From Ophioderma brevispina (lineage: Eukaryota; Echinodermata; Ophiuroidea; Amphilepidida; Ophiodermatidae), in the NCBI GenBank assembly GCA_023653785.1, contig JAMKCH010011737.1:1-64000 (forward strand): a stretch of 64,000 nucleotides of DNA. The letters run 5' to 3'. A program made the position numbers and the translations under genes. Shown here one piece after another: positions 1-13,249 of the stretch. Each line of letters starts with the position of its first letter. The stretch's first letter is position 1. Below the pieces are notes generated by a model, which was not told where the DNA came from, searched no databases, and saw only the letters and a program-made list of their open reading frames with translations.

Positions 1-983
1 TCACAATGGGTTGCCCCCAATAAAGGAGGGTGTCCTGCTACAAAGATCACGGTGGTACACTCTGCCTTGTCACTTCCCATCCCTCCCCTACGCCTAGGTA
101 CCTCAGTGTACCTCACCTTATATCAGTGAATGAAGTCAACTCATAAGAAGCTTCAAATATTCTGGCAACTTGAGAGAGTCTTCAAGAGCACGTATGGTCG
201 TTTGAGTTTAGACCCAGAATGATTCTTAAAGAAGTTATGAAATTGTTATAAAAGTTTTCTGGCGTGGAAAGACGCGGCGTGGTATTTCCATGGTATCGGA
301 ATACTTAACATCATGGGTGATTGGTGGCAAAACTTGGTCCTAGACCTTGGACAAAAGCCCCGTTTTATTAAATACATAAATTTATAAATTGATCTAATAA
401 TGGTGTTTAAAATGTCTGAAAGTCTATGAAATTTACAATAAGTCGTTCTTAAGGAGCCTTTAAATTTACTTGAATCGGACATAATTTCGAAAATGATTGA
501 GCCTAGCAAGCAGGAGAGTGTGCATTATTAGGGAAAATACCCAAAACGAATGTAAAGAAATGCTAACACGCTAGCCTAACGACAAAAATGGCGTCCTAAA
601 CAACAAAAATTAATTCTAAGGTGGTTTTTACGAAAAATAATCAGTTTGTAATGAATTTGGGCCGATATTTGGGGCCAGGGAGTTTTGATGACTTTCCGTG
701 CAAAAATGGAAGTCCGATAGCAAGAAATGGAGGACTTATGAACGATTTTAAAGATCAGGTTTGAGATCGTAAATTTCGAGTTTTGGAGTGTTCTGGGAAA
801 ATACGGGAATATGCGGTAGGGAATTGCGGTTTTTAAATGAGCAGATAATATGATCGTTGACATTGTATTGACGATTGGGGCTAAGGATAGACGAAAATAT
901 GAATAAAAACGATATCTCAACCAACAAAAAGGGAAGGCACTATCTGGTCGGCTAGCCCTAGGGATTTCTCATTCAATATGTTA
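1..983. other. no gene recognised
   Basis: Open stretches on the minus strand (246-509, 576-920) have no recognisable motif. The block ctacaaagatcacggtggta near the start faintly resembles 12680-12705. Confidence 0.4.
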
Positions 984-1048
984 TGCGTGTATGTGTGTAT
1001 GTAGGTGTGTATGTATATGTGGGTGTGTGGTGTGTGTGTGTGTGTGTA
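984..1048. repeat. GT-rich microsatellite
   Basis: Runs of gtgt with interspersed gta repeats, ending in an uninterrupted (tg) run. Confidence 0.85.
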
Positions 1049-1515
1049 ATAAAATAAATGTAGGAGGCCTAAAAATCAATTGTGTTATGTTCTTTCCCCA
1101 TCAAAAACTGATACTGGAATTTTAATAGAGGGGCCGGACTCCCTCCGCCAAAAACTGTCCAGTCCAGGACTATAAATTTCGCGAGAAACTTCCGAAAAAG
1201 GAAACACTACGTCACACTTTACCCCCACCCATCTTTCAGACCCTGCCCTAGGCTAGACCCAGCCCTTTCACTGTGGTGGTAGTCCGGGTACTTCTAGCTT
1301 TGGCTGCGTTGGCAGCAGAAAAACCTTGACATATCTCAACCACCTTTTGTTTACCAGTGTCCGTGTATTTTTCATTTGATTTTATTTGTGCCTGTTGTAT
1401 ACAAATAGAAAAATATGTAGCTGAGTGTTAAAAGTTGACGTATATCGAAGGAAAATTGGTGGTGACAATAGCCATTAATTTAACATGCTTTAGTTGTGGA
1501 CAAAGCAAGAAGAAG

Positions 1516-1605
1516 AATCTTGATCACTCCCCTCGCATAAATTGTTTAGCGCCAGCGGGATTGCAGCGGGAAATCATTTGCGGGCCGAGGGGAGTGCTCA
1601 AGATT
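1516..1605. repeat. 90-base hairpin, 20-bp stem
   Basis: aatcttgatcactcccctcg (1516-1535) pairs with cgaggggagtgctcaagatt (1586-1605) with one mismatch. The 50-base loop contains agcgccagcggg and gcagcggg. It could be a very short MITE. Confidence 0.6.
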
Positions 1606-2539
1606 AATCTTATGCGTGGAAAAAGTATTCCAATTGCTTGCGCAATTGATCAAATTTGCATTTACAGCCTACGCTGGTTCCTTGCGAGTATGGTTGTCTA
1701 CCACTGAAGATAAGCCGAAACCCAAGGCACAGGGCAACAGCGTAATTTACAGCATATGTTGGTATGAGTTACGCCCAAAGCCCATGACAGCCGTATGGAA
1801 AATTACCCCGAAAATTACACTCGGTCGTTGATTTCCCCAAGGCAATCATCGCAATTAAATGATCCTAGAATCAATGGAACATCGTCAGGCATTTGTTGTT
1901 TGAGATAGTTTAGCAATGCCAAAAAGATCATTAATTAAAATATTGTCCTTTTCCCAAAAAATGGCGTCCACGAATAGCGTTGCCAAGTGGGTATGGCTTG
2001 TGGGTAGTTGCTTAAGACCGTGTGACCTTTTTAACACAGTAAGTAATGCACAAACACTCCGAAGGTATAACTATTGTTTGCACAATTGGGAATTGACTCG
2101 GCGGTCGAGAAACATTATACTTGCTCATGGTCCGACAACTCGTTCTTTTTGTTATTTGTTACCAGACGAAAATTGGCTTGTTCCGGGCCGATTTTAATTA
2201 CACACTGGGAGAGCCCAGAGGCGTGTTACACATGGCAACATCGATACACATTTTTGTGACATGCCAGTAGTAGGTGAAAAATTATACGCGTTGGCAACTC
2301 GCACTCCCAAAATGCAATGGGTAGGGAGGTACCAACCACTTCGCTTCCCTGTTTTTTACTGGCGGCAAGTTTGGATGGTAGGTAGAGGCTTGCCTTTCCA
2401 AATTTTCCAAAATCTTCAACTATTTCTAATCTGAGAAATGTGGTTGACATGTCATATTAACAGGAATAGTCATATATATCCAGGGAAACACCATTTGTTA
2501 TTTTTTTATGAAATAATTTTGAAAATTTTGATTATTCTA
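1606..2539. other. no gene recognised
   Basis: Several short open frames overlap on both strands without splice signals or motifs. I see nothing further. Confidence 0.4.
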
Positions 2540-3388
2540 AACAATGATCTAAACTGGTGGAAAGAAGCGGGTGGGTGAGCTCTTGACCTGATAGATTGGG
2601 GGTAAAATAGGCTAATTAATTATCTAATTTGATATAATTTAGGAACATGTTCCTGCAAGGCCTGTTGTACAAGTTTTCTTGGAGTCGTAAGGCATATACT
2701 GATATACTTGGTGGAAGGAGCGGGTGAGAGGTTTTCGACCTGATGACAGTTGGGGCGTATTTCGGGCCACAAATTGATGTATGCAATTACGATTGTAGGC
2801 CCTCCTATTATAGCAATATTAACCACAGTTCCAGTAATCGGTTCATATTTATGACTGTACATTGGATACTCAAAAATTCCTGTGCTGCATTGAAGCGTAT
2901 CATGGGGGCACATTTTATTGCCAATTTGAAATTGTGATATAGCGGCCAGCGCCCTAGGTATGCAAATGAGCTAATTAATATGGTAATTCCGTAACTCTGA
3001 AACGGTACATCAGATAGGCAAAAATTCCTTCGCTACATTGAGATCTATGCCATAGGGAGGGGTGGGGTGTTGGGGGGGTTAGGTACTGGCGGGGTGTTGG
3101 GGAGGGGGTGGGGGTGGGTGGGTGTTGTTGCAGCGTGTGGGGAGGGGGGTGGTAGGGTGTTGGGGAGTGTGGTGGTGTTGGGGAGGGGGGGGGTGTTGCA
3201 GGGTGTGAGGGTGGATGTTGCCGGGTGTTGGGGAGGGGGTGGGGTTTCAGGGTGTTGGGGATGAGATGGGGTGTTACTGGGTTTTGGGGAGGGTGGGGTG
3301 TTTTAGTGCATTTATCGCATTTTAATGATTGCGACATTCGGCGGGTACATATTTTACGCATCGCGTAAATACGAAGTTCGCCTTGTTG
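2540..3388 (+). repeat. palindrome-capped element, 5'-truncated copy with G-rich minisatellite
   Basis: It shares with 31004-32535 and 33545-34218 the blocks tggtggaa..gaagcggg, gacctgat, a gcaaatgagctaattaatat segment, a G-rich core and a 3' end cattcggcggg then acatattttacgcatcgcgt (3338-3365) and ttcgccttg. The 5' palindrome is missing. Its minisatellite (3055-3305) repeats gggtgttggggagggggtgg. Confidence 0.7.
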
Positions 3389-3633
3389 CCGCGGGACTCA
3401 AGGAAATACTTTCGTTATGCTGTCTATTGCCGGGGGACGTATGTTGGTACGACATGTGCAAGTTTGGTTAGGTTGGTTAAGTTAAAAGCAATAATTTCAG
3501 CTGCTAGTTTGGACAAATAAACACAACGAGAAATTAAACAATACATTGATTGGCATTATCTCAAAAACCAAATTGCAAGATATGATTTATTTTCTATTTT
3601 GATCATAAAACACACGAACAGATGAATGAGATC

Positions 3634-3824
3634 AAAGGTCATTGGGGTCCCGTAGGGTCAGTATATACTCTAGTTTCAACTTGTGTTGAACCTTTTCACT
3701 GACGTAGCCTTTGTAGTGCACTGAGGATCAAGTTAATACTGTATGCCTTATTACATTGAGACCGGGGGGGTTTGTGCGGGTAGAGATAGGAAGGTCAAAG
3801 GTCATTCAGAGGTCATTAGGGTCA
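3634..3824. other. cluster of AGGTCA half-sites
   Basis: aaaggtcattgggg, gggtca, an exact direct repeat AGGTCAAAGGTCA (3792-3804), then aggtca (3810) and gggtca (3819). Such half-sites bind nuclear receptors in animals. Here they recur inside several repeat families, so a regulatory role is only a possibility. Confidence 0.5.
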
Positions 3825-4611
3825 TTATTTGATCTTATTTTTGAAACATAATAGACGGACCTGATTTGGGACTACTTTCCCTACCTCTAACATGTGGGGC
3901 TAAGGTATAGGGGTCATATGTGGTTGACAGTGACATAATTTTAAGTTCAGTTTGTTATACCCTTTTTTCAAAAGATGAGAATTTTATAATGGGTTAGTAT
4001 AGTATTGGATGTTGGGTTGTGAGTTCAATAACATTCTTGAATCGTGGTAAAGGTAAGTGGTTTCAAACACAATGAATTGCTCCAAGATATGTTACTATGG
4101 GTATTCACTGACACTGTTGAGTATTTATCTTCTAGAATCATGAAAGAAAAAAAAAATGGGGAAGCAAAACTTAAAACTCTAACAGCCATTCTTATTATCC
4201 TTCAGTTAGAGGAGGAGACGGTCGTTGTTAGTCATTATTGAGACAACTCTGAGTATGGGTTACTATCAAAGATTTGCAAAAAGGTAAGTACAAAACGACT
4301 AATTTATAGTCCCAAGTGAATGCTTGTACATTGTGCCATAACATTTCAACAGTGATATTTGACCATTTAAGCTATAAAAGATAGTAGTTGTTGGCTACTA
4401 TATGTGAGAAAAGCCGCCCTGCAAATTGGTTTCTATATGATAGCATTACATGTGATTTTATTTTGCAGGTCGCACCAACACCACAAAGAGTGGATAATCT
4501 GCCTCAATGTGCGAGGGTTGGAAGTTCTGAAACGCCTAATGAGATAGTAATATGTTGATAAGTGTAACATAGTAGTCAACAAAAAATGATATGTTGGAAC
4601 ACAAATGTGAC

Positions 4612-4900
4612 ATTTTTATCTCCCTGGCTTGAAGAAGCAGAAGGGTATATTGCGAGGGTGCGAAGGTCCGTATGTGTATTGTATTTGTGTTTCCTTTGGT
4701 TAGGTTTTCGTTTTTCGCGTCTCTGAAAAGTTTAGTCCGATTTAAACCAGACTTGGGGTTAAGGTGCATAGGGTTCCCTCATGTGTGTATACAGTCAGAG
4801 GTCATGGACCAAGTCAAAGGTCATCCCTGAGGTCCGGTTTCGAGACGCCATCTTGTCAGGGGGATGAAGCAAGTTTACTGGCATATTTTTTTGCTATTGT
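4612..4900 (+). repeat. hairpin-headed repeat, family H, copy 1
   Basis: The head ctccctggcttgaagaagca then gaaggg is followed by gcgagggtgcgaaggtccgt, tggttaggttttcgtttttc, cagacttggggttaaggtgc and ccatcttgtcagggggatga. The same order is at 44488-44745, and reversed at 9493-9772. It carries AGGTCA-type half-sites (about 4800-4830). Confidence 0.7.
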
Positions 4901-4904
4901 CATG

Positions 4905-5056
4905 TAATGGTAAAGATTGACTTATTTCCCACCGTTAGTTGTTTTGGACTTATGTTATGTAGTTAAAGCTAAGCCTATGTCGTCATAATGGTAAAGATTG
5001 ACTTATGTAATCACCGTTAGTTGTTTTGGACTTATGTTATGTAGTTAAGCTAAGGG
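4905..5056. repeat. two-copy tandem duplication, ~81-bp unit
   Basis: taatggtaaagattgactta, then accgttagttgttttggact and tatgttatgtagtta, occurs at 4905 and again at 4986 with only small differences, so the duplication is recent. It abuts the end of family H copy 1. Confidence 0.8.
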
Positions 5057-6844
5057 TAAGGACGGACCTGTGTATGCAGGAATGGATGCCCATTTCTCTT
5101 TTTGAAGTCGAATTGGGGCCAGACTCCGCCTATATGTTGCAGTATGGTGATTGCTACACCTCTACAGTGATTCTGTGACCTCCCACATTGAATTGCTGGT
5201 TACCCATCCTTCTACACTTGAGTAGGGAGGAGTAATTGAGGTAAAGTGCTTTAACCTCAGGGGCCAAAACACATTGGCCCAGTGGGGTGAACCCACACTT
5301 GGCCGTGCGGGTCGGGCGCTGTATCCAGCTCCCATGAAATAAACATTTTTGAGTCGTGGTCAAGATGTAACATGGGACACCAAGTGTAACACTCACGGTG
5401 GTCCCAGTTTGGTAGTGGTGCCATATAAAACACTATAGATGATCTCTTCTGTTCTTTAGTGACACCACTTAGGTTTTATGGAATAAAACACATGAGAGGC
5501 AACAAGATGTAGGAGTCCAGACAAAGTCTTCTGAGGTCAAGTTGTGAGTGGACAAATGTTTAAGTGGCCTGAAAGTTTTGGGATATATCTACACATAAGG
5601 CAACACTTAAGTTGCCTATGAATCAGATCCATATTTGTTATACTGTATCGAAACTTGGGGCTTATTTGGGGGTACTAGTTGGAGGCAAAGATTCATTTAA
5701 TTCGCTTAAGGTTAATTCCATGTCGCGCTCCCCGAGTACCCGTGGTAGTCTAATAATTTACTTCAAAAATATTTTAGTTTGATGTAGCTACCTGAATTAC
5801 CATTGGCATGGAAAAGTGGTGTCTGTAAGGGTAACCGGTACATGTTTGAAAAACACTAAATACAAGATGTTTGTAAAACACCATAGGTGAATTAGGTGAA
5901 GTAGTCCACACAGAACTCGGCAATAGTGCGACAACCACTGCTATATGGGTCTTTGTGGCAGAAAAACTTGAGTGCAAGCTGCATGTCTAAGGTGTATGGA
6001 TTCAGTGTACTTGGGTAATTTTAGTATGATATTGTTTTTACATCCGATTTCAAATTCACAGGTTTAGATTAGGCATTGGTTTATTTGGTCAATTTCCGGA
6101 GAAATCTGATCTGTATTAAAGTTCACTGGAAAAAGTCAACAATTGTACTTTTTCTTCTTCTTTTTATAAAGTCATGATTAAAGTTTACTCACAATTTAGT
6201 ATAATTTTCCCAACATCCAACCCAGGCTATAACCATATCTATGCACATACAAAGCAATAGACAAACCGCCGATCCTGTTGACACCAGATGAACCCTTTTA
6301 CGCAGACAGTGTTTGTTTTGCCAACTCCACAAAGGTGAGACAAAATTTCTTTAAGACTTGTATTTTTTAAATGATTCACCCGTAGGCCAATGGAATTGGA
6401 TATTTGTTTTCCATTTAACCCACCCGCGAGGCCCGCCTAATTTTCATTTTGTCAAAACTTTCATTCAAGCTTCTCAAATATCCGGCCGTCCCGTTCTATC
6501 ATTTAAACATATTTTTGTGGCGAGGGGGTTTTACTTATGGTTTAATAATGAAAATTTTAGATTTCCCTAACAATGCTCCTGATCTGCTCTGGCGATCGAG
6601 CTTACAAGTACTGACAATTGTTTAATTTTTTAAAGGAATTTACTTAAAAGCATCTAACAGTTAATATCTGATGTTAGAGATATTAATTTAGGTTAGACAC
6701 CATCTTTTAAAAAAAAATTAAAAACAATTTATACATGAAATCTTGAAAATAATGACTAATTAAATAGTGACCTCCTCCTTTTTTTCGAACGGTCCAACGG
6801 AACTAACAATCCAATCCAATTGGCCTTATCACACCCCAAACGCT
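5057..6844. other. no gene recognised
   Basis: AT-rich sequence with short frames only. I see no repeat copy elsewhere in the window. Confidence 0.4.
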
Positions 6845-7105
6845 CACTGAGCTAGGCTAGAAAGATGAACTAGGTCCAAATCTTGCGATGTCCGCATCAT
6901 AAGACACCAATATGACATCTAAATTTGCTGGCAGGGCCAGTGACACTCTCGGGGGCTTGCCATCCCCATACCTAGACTCTGCGGCGACAGGGCGCCCCCT
7001 GTTTCAATTCCCGCCCAAGGAGGTCCAATCTCTTTAACCTTCTATCAACCTTCTATCACCTTTACCACTATTCCCATCCTCCTGGAGTTAAGCTGAGACG
7101 AACGT
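6845..7105 (+). mobile_element. tRNA-derived SINE, copy 1
   Basis: It shares with 17395-17710 a head (gagctaggctagaaagatga, tgcgatg), the block tggcagggccagtgac, gcttgccatcc, and a polymerase III B-box-like gtttcaattcc at 7001-7011 followed by cgcc and gtccaatct. The tail is ctttaacctt/ctatcac-rich and ends ggagttaagctgag. Confidence 0.6.
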
Positions 7106-8227
7106 TGTTAGGGTTATACAATTTTGTCAGTGAAATGACTACACCTACACAGGTCATGGCCCGACTAAATTTACATACATTAACAAACTGTCATGGACCT
7201 ACCCTGACTACATGTGATAAAATTCTCAGGTCACTCTCAGACGTGTATGGTTTTTATTTTGTGCACAAGATTTTTGTGTGAGTGGCTAGTCGAAATTCAA
7301 GAAGGCATTCGCACACAAATGATTGATATTCTTAACCTGTTTATATTGGATTTCTTCACCCTGGGACGAGGGTGTAGATACCGAACTCATACTTCTATAA
7401 GGCCAGTTGTCCACATGGGCAAAAAGCAACTTTGCTTGGGGGGCCATCTTGAATTCAAAAGATGGCTACCACAACAAAATAATCCACGTTGTTATAAAGT
7501 TCTTTCAGATTCCTTAAAACCTTGAAATATGGGTTCAGACACCAGATCCCCTGTATTCTGCATCTCAGAGAGGCCAAGATTGGGTACCAACACACATGTA
7601 ATTTTATTCTTAGTGGCCAGTTTGAATTTGTTTTGGCAATGGTACCCTTTTGCAGCTCGCCTGGCATTCAGCTTAAGAAACCAACATTTTCGGATTTGGT
7701 GCAAATAGAGTTAATCTCAAAAGGGATGTCAATCCCTTTACAGGCATTTGGATCCACCGCCCTCGTCACCCCCCCGTCCCCCCGACTTAGCTAAAAAAAG
7801 TTGAGATTTTTATATCATCTGAACGTTACCTAGTAATCCATTGTACACATCCTTTATGTGCAATTCGTTCTTAGCTGTAAGAATTCGCTATTTGTATGTT
7901 CTTTCGCGTAAACGGACAGAAATTACAAACATACAGCACTGTGGCCTATGGGAAACAAGCATTTTGCTCATAATACAAAACGGCAAAGAATCGGGAGCAA
8001 CTCAAATTTTTGTGACTCAGCTTTTCTCAAGGATATCTAGTGAACCATGAAAATAAAACGCAGTGCCTGGAACAACGAATGCAACCTTTAAAACTAAAAA
8101 TTCTCAATATTTTTAAAAGAGCACATTTAAAAAAATAGTGTAATTTAAATATATGGGAGTAGCATTTTGCATTTGCCCATCATATCACAATACTTTTGCC
8201 CATGCCCCATCCTTATAATGTATAGTG
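7106..8227. other. no gene recognised
   Basis: An open stretch at 7214-7525 and overlapping frames to 7794 lack motifs. Text such as gggggccatcttgaattcaa resembles repeat-type sequence seen near 59230 and 63790. Confidence 0.35.
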
Positions 8228-8401
8228 ACAGATAACGCATTGTTTTATTGAATACAAGACTTGTCTCTCTGTCTTCTTTCTCTCCTCCAGATCGGTGGTG
8301 CATTAAGAAGAGGCCATCTTACAGATAAACGCATTGTTTTATTGAAGAATACCTTGTTCGCGTCTTTCTCCTCCAGATCTTGGTGCATTAAAGAAGATGG
8401 C
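8228..8401. repeat. two-copy tandem duplication, ~93-bp unit
   Basis: acagataa(a)cgcattgttt, tattgaa, ctttctc(c)ctccagatc and ggtgcattaa occur at 8228 and 8321. Each unit contains an acceptor-like ctcctccag, but no coding exon follows. Confidence 0.7.
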
Positions 8402-8536
8402 CAGCGGCTAAAGTTTTTCAAGAGTCAAAAGAATTTACCATATTGGTACGATTTCATTGCACCCCCCAAAAGTTGACCATAACCCTATACCTTCAGGAGT
8501 GTGCAAATTGTCCGACCCATTAACATATGCATATCA

Positions 8537-9311
8537 TCTATGTAAACAAACCCAACAAAGTAACTCCCCACCCCTGAAATTTGTCTGTCAAGTTCAAACG
8601 AAACATCGTATTATAAATTATGGGATATAATTGGAAGCAGTGTCTATTTACGCGTATTTTGACACCTCATTTGTGTCGATCGGCTGAGTATTGTTGAAGT
8701 TATGCCAACTTGACCGAACCCTCCCCATGATTTAACAGTTGCAGTAAACCCTATTGACAATCATAATGTTTACAGATGGAAGTCAATGCAATCCTCTTCT
8801 CTGCATGACTAATTCTCCTTTATAGAAGAACAGTAAAATCATGCTTTTTAAACATTTTGCTTAATTTTTCAAGAAATGAGAAAAACATTCCTAGACAATT
8901 TTTAAAAATAATGAGAAATCATGAAAATTCAAATTGTTTTTGTTGTAAATGCTGTCTGAAAATTTTGGGGCAAAATCTCACTTTTTTTTTTTTTGTATTT
9001 TTCTCAAAATGTGTTAAGTTTCACATTTATCTGATGCCATAATCGGATTCATCGTCTAATAGAAATATATACTTTTACATGTCAAAATAGTCAAATATTT
9101 GCCAATTTACAAGCCAAAACAGACAACCAGAAACTTAGGGTTAACACTGTTCTTAAATCAAGTAGTCAGCTTTGAGCTCTGTCCATGGATTCACATTAAA
9201 ATGCATGGTATATCAATTATATCCCATATTAAATGTATAATACAATATATTGTTTGAACTTGACAAATTTCAGGGGTGGGGAGTTAATTTTTTGGTGTGT
9301 TTATCTACCAT
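8537..9311. mobile_element. ~775-bp TIR element
   Basis: The left arm (taactccccacccctgaaat, ttgtct..caagttcaaac, then ttataaattatgggatataattg) is inverted at 9208-9311 (caattatatcccatatt, gtttgaacttgacaaatttc, aggggtggggagtta). Arms are about 100 bp. The interior is AT-rich and non-coding. Confidence 0.7.
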
Positions 9312-9492
9312 TGTATTTGATAACTTTAAAGTGATGGTCAAACAAGGATGACTGCTTTCATCTGGTGAACTCAAAGACGTTTACTAGATGCTGATTTGTC
9401 GGGAAAAGAATGGCGATCCTAATTTGAATAATTTACATATAATTAGCAAGAATATTTACTCTAAATATTGATATTTCACCACATAATGGTTA

Positions 9493-9772
9493 AAAAAATA
9501 CTGCAAGGAACTTGCGTCATCCACATGGCAAGATGGCAGACTGGACATGACCTCAAGATGAACCTTTTTGACCTGGTCATGAACCTTTGACACCATCCAC
9601 ATATGAAGGAACCCTATGTTACTTAACCCCTAGTCTGGTTTAAAATCGACTTCAACTTTTCGAAGGAGACACAAAAAACAAACAAACTAACCAAACTGGA
9701 ACAACACACACCTACAGACATGCGCACCCCTCGCAATATCCCCCTCTGCTTTCAAGCAAGGGGGGATAAAAA
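9493..9772 (-). repeat. hairpin-headed repeat, family H, copy 2
   Basis: This is the reverse complement of family H: read on the minus strand it starts ccccccttgcttgaaagcag, has ggtgtgtgttg..ccagtttggt and ends ccatcttgccatgtggatga. Confidence 0.7.
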
Positions 9773-12700
9773 AATGAATGATATCACCTTGCAAAATACT
9801 GTTATGGCAGGTTCATACTATGTTAAAATATACACAATGTATATGTTGCGACGTTAATACCAAAATTAAAAAAAATGTCACCATTTAGAGCAAGAATAAG
9901 CATTTCATATCTACTTTGAGTATCCACTGGAGCACAAGCCCTAATGAAGGTAGGTGACAAAAAACAATTCAATAAAGTTCACATGGAGCAGATTCTTACA
10001 GTGTACCCAGAGCTTATGTTACTCCATGTGTACTCTTAGTTCTACTCCAAGGGTACCCCTTTGATGCAGTACCTACAAAAATACTTACGAAGTACACAGC
10101 AACTGGGGGCCTTAACAGCTATTGTTACTTAGCAGTACCCACCATATTAGGTACAGACGTCCCAATAAAAACTATACCAATCAAATAAAAATTATAAAAA
10201 ATATAAACTGTGCTTTTTGCCAGTATTGATTGATTGTAGACAAGTTCATAAGCTAAATCCGCGGCTTTATTCCATCCAATTGATGGACCCTAAGAGGATT
10301 GATATGGTCAGTTGAACACGAAGGCTAAAATACCACTTGGGACAGTTTTCACCTGAAGGTTCCGAGTCAAGAAATTCAAAGGTATAAGGCGTAGGATCCT
10401 CATGTGGTGATATTAAACCCTTTTCAAACAAAAGAATATTGTACAGATCAGAGTTGAAGTATTAGCATGCATGTGAATTAATCAATATATTATTTTTTTC
10501 AGAGAAAGCACAAGAAATTATATGTGGGTGAAATGACGGGACTCACTCTCGGGGGACAATAAAATGAAATGCAGGGAGGACATTTGTGGGGTAATTGCAC
10601 TGCTGAAACTAATGTAGTAACAGTTACAAGTCTGTTGAACGGGCATAAAAAAAAAATGACAAGTCTGTTGAGGGAAAAATGTGTGTGTGGACAAACGCTC
10701 TAATGTGGAGGCACAATTTACCCTTCCCTATTCCCCATGCCTCCCAGATACCAGGTGAGGAATATGATGAAGCAGTGTTCAACAAGAGCAATAAATTGAA
10801 AGGGATGGTTGTGTTCAAAGGCTCAGTTGTTACTTTCAACAAGGATGTTTTTATGTTCTACTTCTGCTGAAACCAGGAGTAAAGCTGAGACACAAGACTT
10901 TGGATTGGAATTTCCCAATGCTACATCATGTATTTATTAGCAATTTGCGACCCATTTTAAAGTTATAGATTATGTTCATTTTCACAAAGAAGCAGTACTT
11001 TATACCTACTTTTTATTTTTAATTTTCAATAAAGAAGGTCTTGAGGTGATTTTCAATGGCAACTCTGTTGATATCAGGATTTAGCCGAAAAACTGGCAAG
11101 AGGGTTTCAACTCTATCAGATAATTAGCCATAACTCCTGAAACCGGACCCCCAAATTGCACACCACCTAAAAATCTCATGAAGCTGGAACACTCCTAAAA
11201 GAATAGTAAAACTCCAGTTGAGATGAACTTAAATATTTGGCCAAAAAATAATATTTGATGTATTTTTTTTGGGACAGTCTGTACTCTGAAGTTAGTCCAA
11301 TAATTTTATGATTTGACCCCACACAAATTGCAAACAGGAAAACAATGTTGGTGTAATATTACTGTGAAATAGTCAAAAAAATAATATATTTAAAGTCTAC
11401 CAAATCAACCTAGTGGAACATGTAGAAATAAGGGGGAAAGTTGTACAGGGGTTAAAAAAATTAGAAAGTGTTCGAATTGATTGTTTAAATGATGTACCAA
11501 TTTATTGGGCTACTCCTAAGGTTTAAAAAAAAGGTATAGTTTTGCCCTATTTACGCATTATAGTTTTAGACAGTAGCTCATAACAGGTCAAGGGTCATCC
11601 TGTGGAAAATTCATAGAATGGCACGATTTTGCAGTCCGGGACTGGTTGTCAAACTGTTAAATTTGTCCCACTAGATAAGTAAATGTAAATAGATTCTTGG
11701 TTTGAATTGAACTTTCTAATAAGAATTACAAGCATGACAGGTGACCCTCCCATAGACCCTTTGTAGCCCCCCAGTCACATTTTGCGTTCCATTAGCAAGA
11801 AATATTTTATAGATGGTTGCACAGTAGATTTTGGTTTTTTTTTTTTTAGGGTTCTGTACCATTAGACGAACAATTGACACCGTTTTATAACGAACAGATA
11901 TATCTGAAATTACACCCCATTGTGACCTTGAACCTACTTTTGACTCCAAACTATTGAACTACAACTGCAGATCTTTTCAAACTATACCGTTTTTAATCCT
12001 GGAAATGTAACGAACACCGGTGGCATACTTTTCGAGCGTTTGATACTTCATATTTTGACCCTGTAAACCTTACCCCTTAAAAAATATATGTTCACTCTCT
12101 TGATTTAGTAGCTTTTTGATATGTTGTTTTTAATGGTATCTTAATACAATTCTGTTGGAATGATTCGTTGCAATTAGTGTTGGTTAAGGCAGCATTCATT
12201 CTATTTTGACTGGCCTAAGTTGCTGATAGGTGACTGACAGGTAACCATATGTAAGCCACCAGTGGTGGAGTACCTCTGCAGCTACTCGGGGGTACCTTCA
12301 CAGGTACTTCCCTACCGGCTCCCCAGTTGGCAACACTTTGGACCATAGAGGGTGCCAAACATCCATTGTTTCTTCCTTTCTGACCATTTTCAAGTTCAGT
12401 AGTATTGGTATTGGATTTCAGCATCACCAAAAAAAAACTATATGACATTGTGTGTGTTTTGTAAACAAAATAATAACGGGACCAAAATGTTAAAAAATGG
12501 ATAAGATTTCTAACTAATCAGACAAGCTCAAAGCTATTTGGCATTATTGTTTAATTGACAATGGGGGGACTAGTGGTTTAGGTACGGTGTGTGTGTACCT
12601 AGGTGGATGATTACCCCACGTTACGGCACCGGTGTTGTGGTACCATGCGGGTGGTACTCCGTGACTGCTCATCAAACAGGATCACAGTGGTACTCCATGA

Positions 12701-13249
12701 AGAAGCTGGTACAGTTTTTACACCATTTTGTTTGAAATCATCACTCGTAAGGTTATATTGTGCCACCCAATTTAGAATTTTTCTATACATGTGCTTAAAG
12801 TAAAGTTATTTGGGTTATGTAAATTAAAATTAACACTTCTCATTACTTGAGATAAACTTCAGGTTAAAATTGGGGTTGCATTCTTTTGTTTGAGACGCCT
12901 TGGCTGATACCCAATGCTGAAACATAGGACATAATTATCACAACATGCAGGAGGGCAGGCAGCGCAGCATTCAGGGGTCATCTAACCATCAACTGCAATG
13001 CCATCTGGCAATTAGTAAAGACTTGAACTAGAGTATTGAATGGAGAAGGCAACTTGTCTTGCCTGCAAAGGTGGAAGACCAGAGAAGGGCATTCTTAATC
13101 TTATTGGCCTAAAAACATGCATTCAGTGAGGGATTTATTTTGCACAGGAGATAAAGATGTCCCTTGATCCTTACATTATGTTGAGGATGGATAATGTTCT
13201 TTTAAAAACACAGTGACTGGTCCTCAGACAAATTGGTAGGGCTGTGAAG
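9773..13249. other. no gene recognised
   Basis: A short open stretch at 10679-10870 follows an acceptor-like cctcccag but shows no motif. The rest is AT-rich with T and A runs. Confidence 0.4.

Noticed and set aside
2975..3361. 128-codon minus-strand frame
   Set aside because: It has the same Pro-rich low-complexity reading of a G-rich minisatellite in a repeat copy.
4206..4283. Stretch between a strong acceptor (ttatccttcag) and a strong donor (GTAAGTAC)
   Set aside because: All three frames hit a stop within it, so it cannot be an internal coding exon. A non-coding exon remains possible but unsupported.
12985..13030. NHQ..CH-like reading, tried as the PHD1 zinc-ligand region
   Set aside because: Ligand spacing is wrong, stops follow, and the sequence looks like non-coding repeat.
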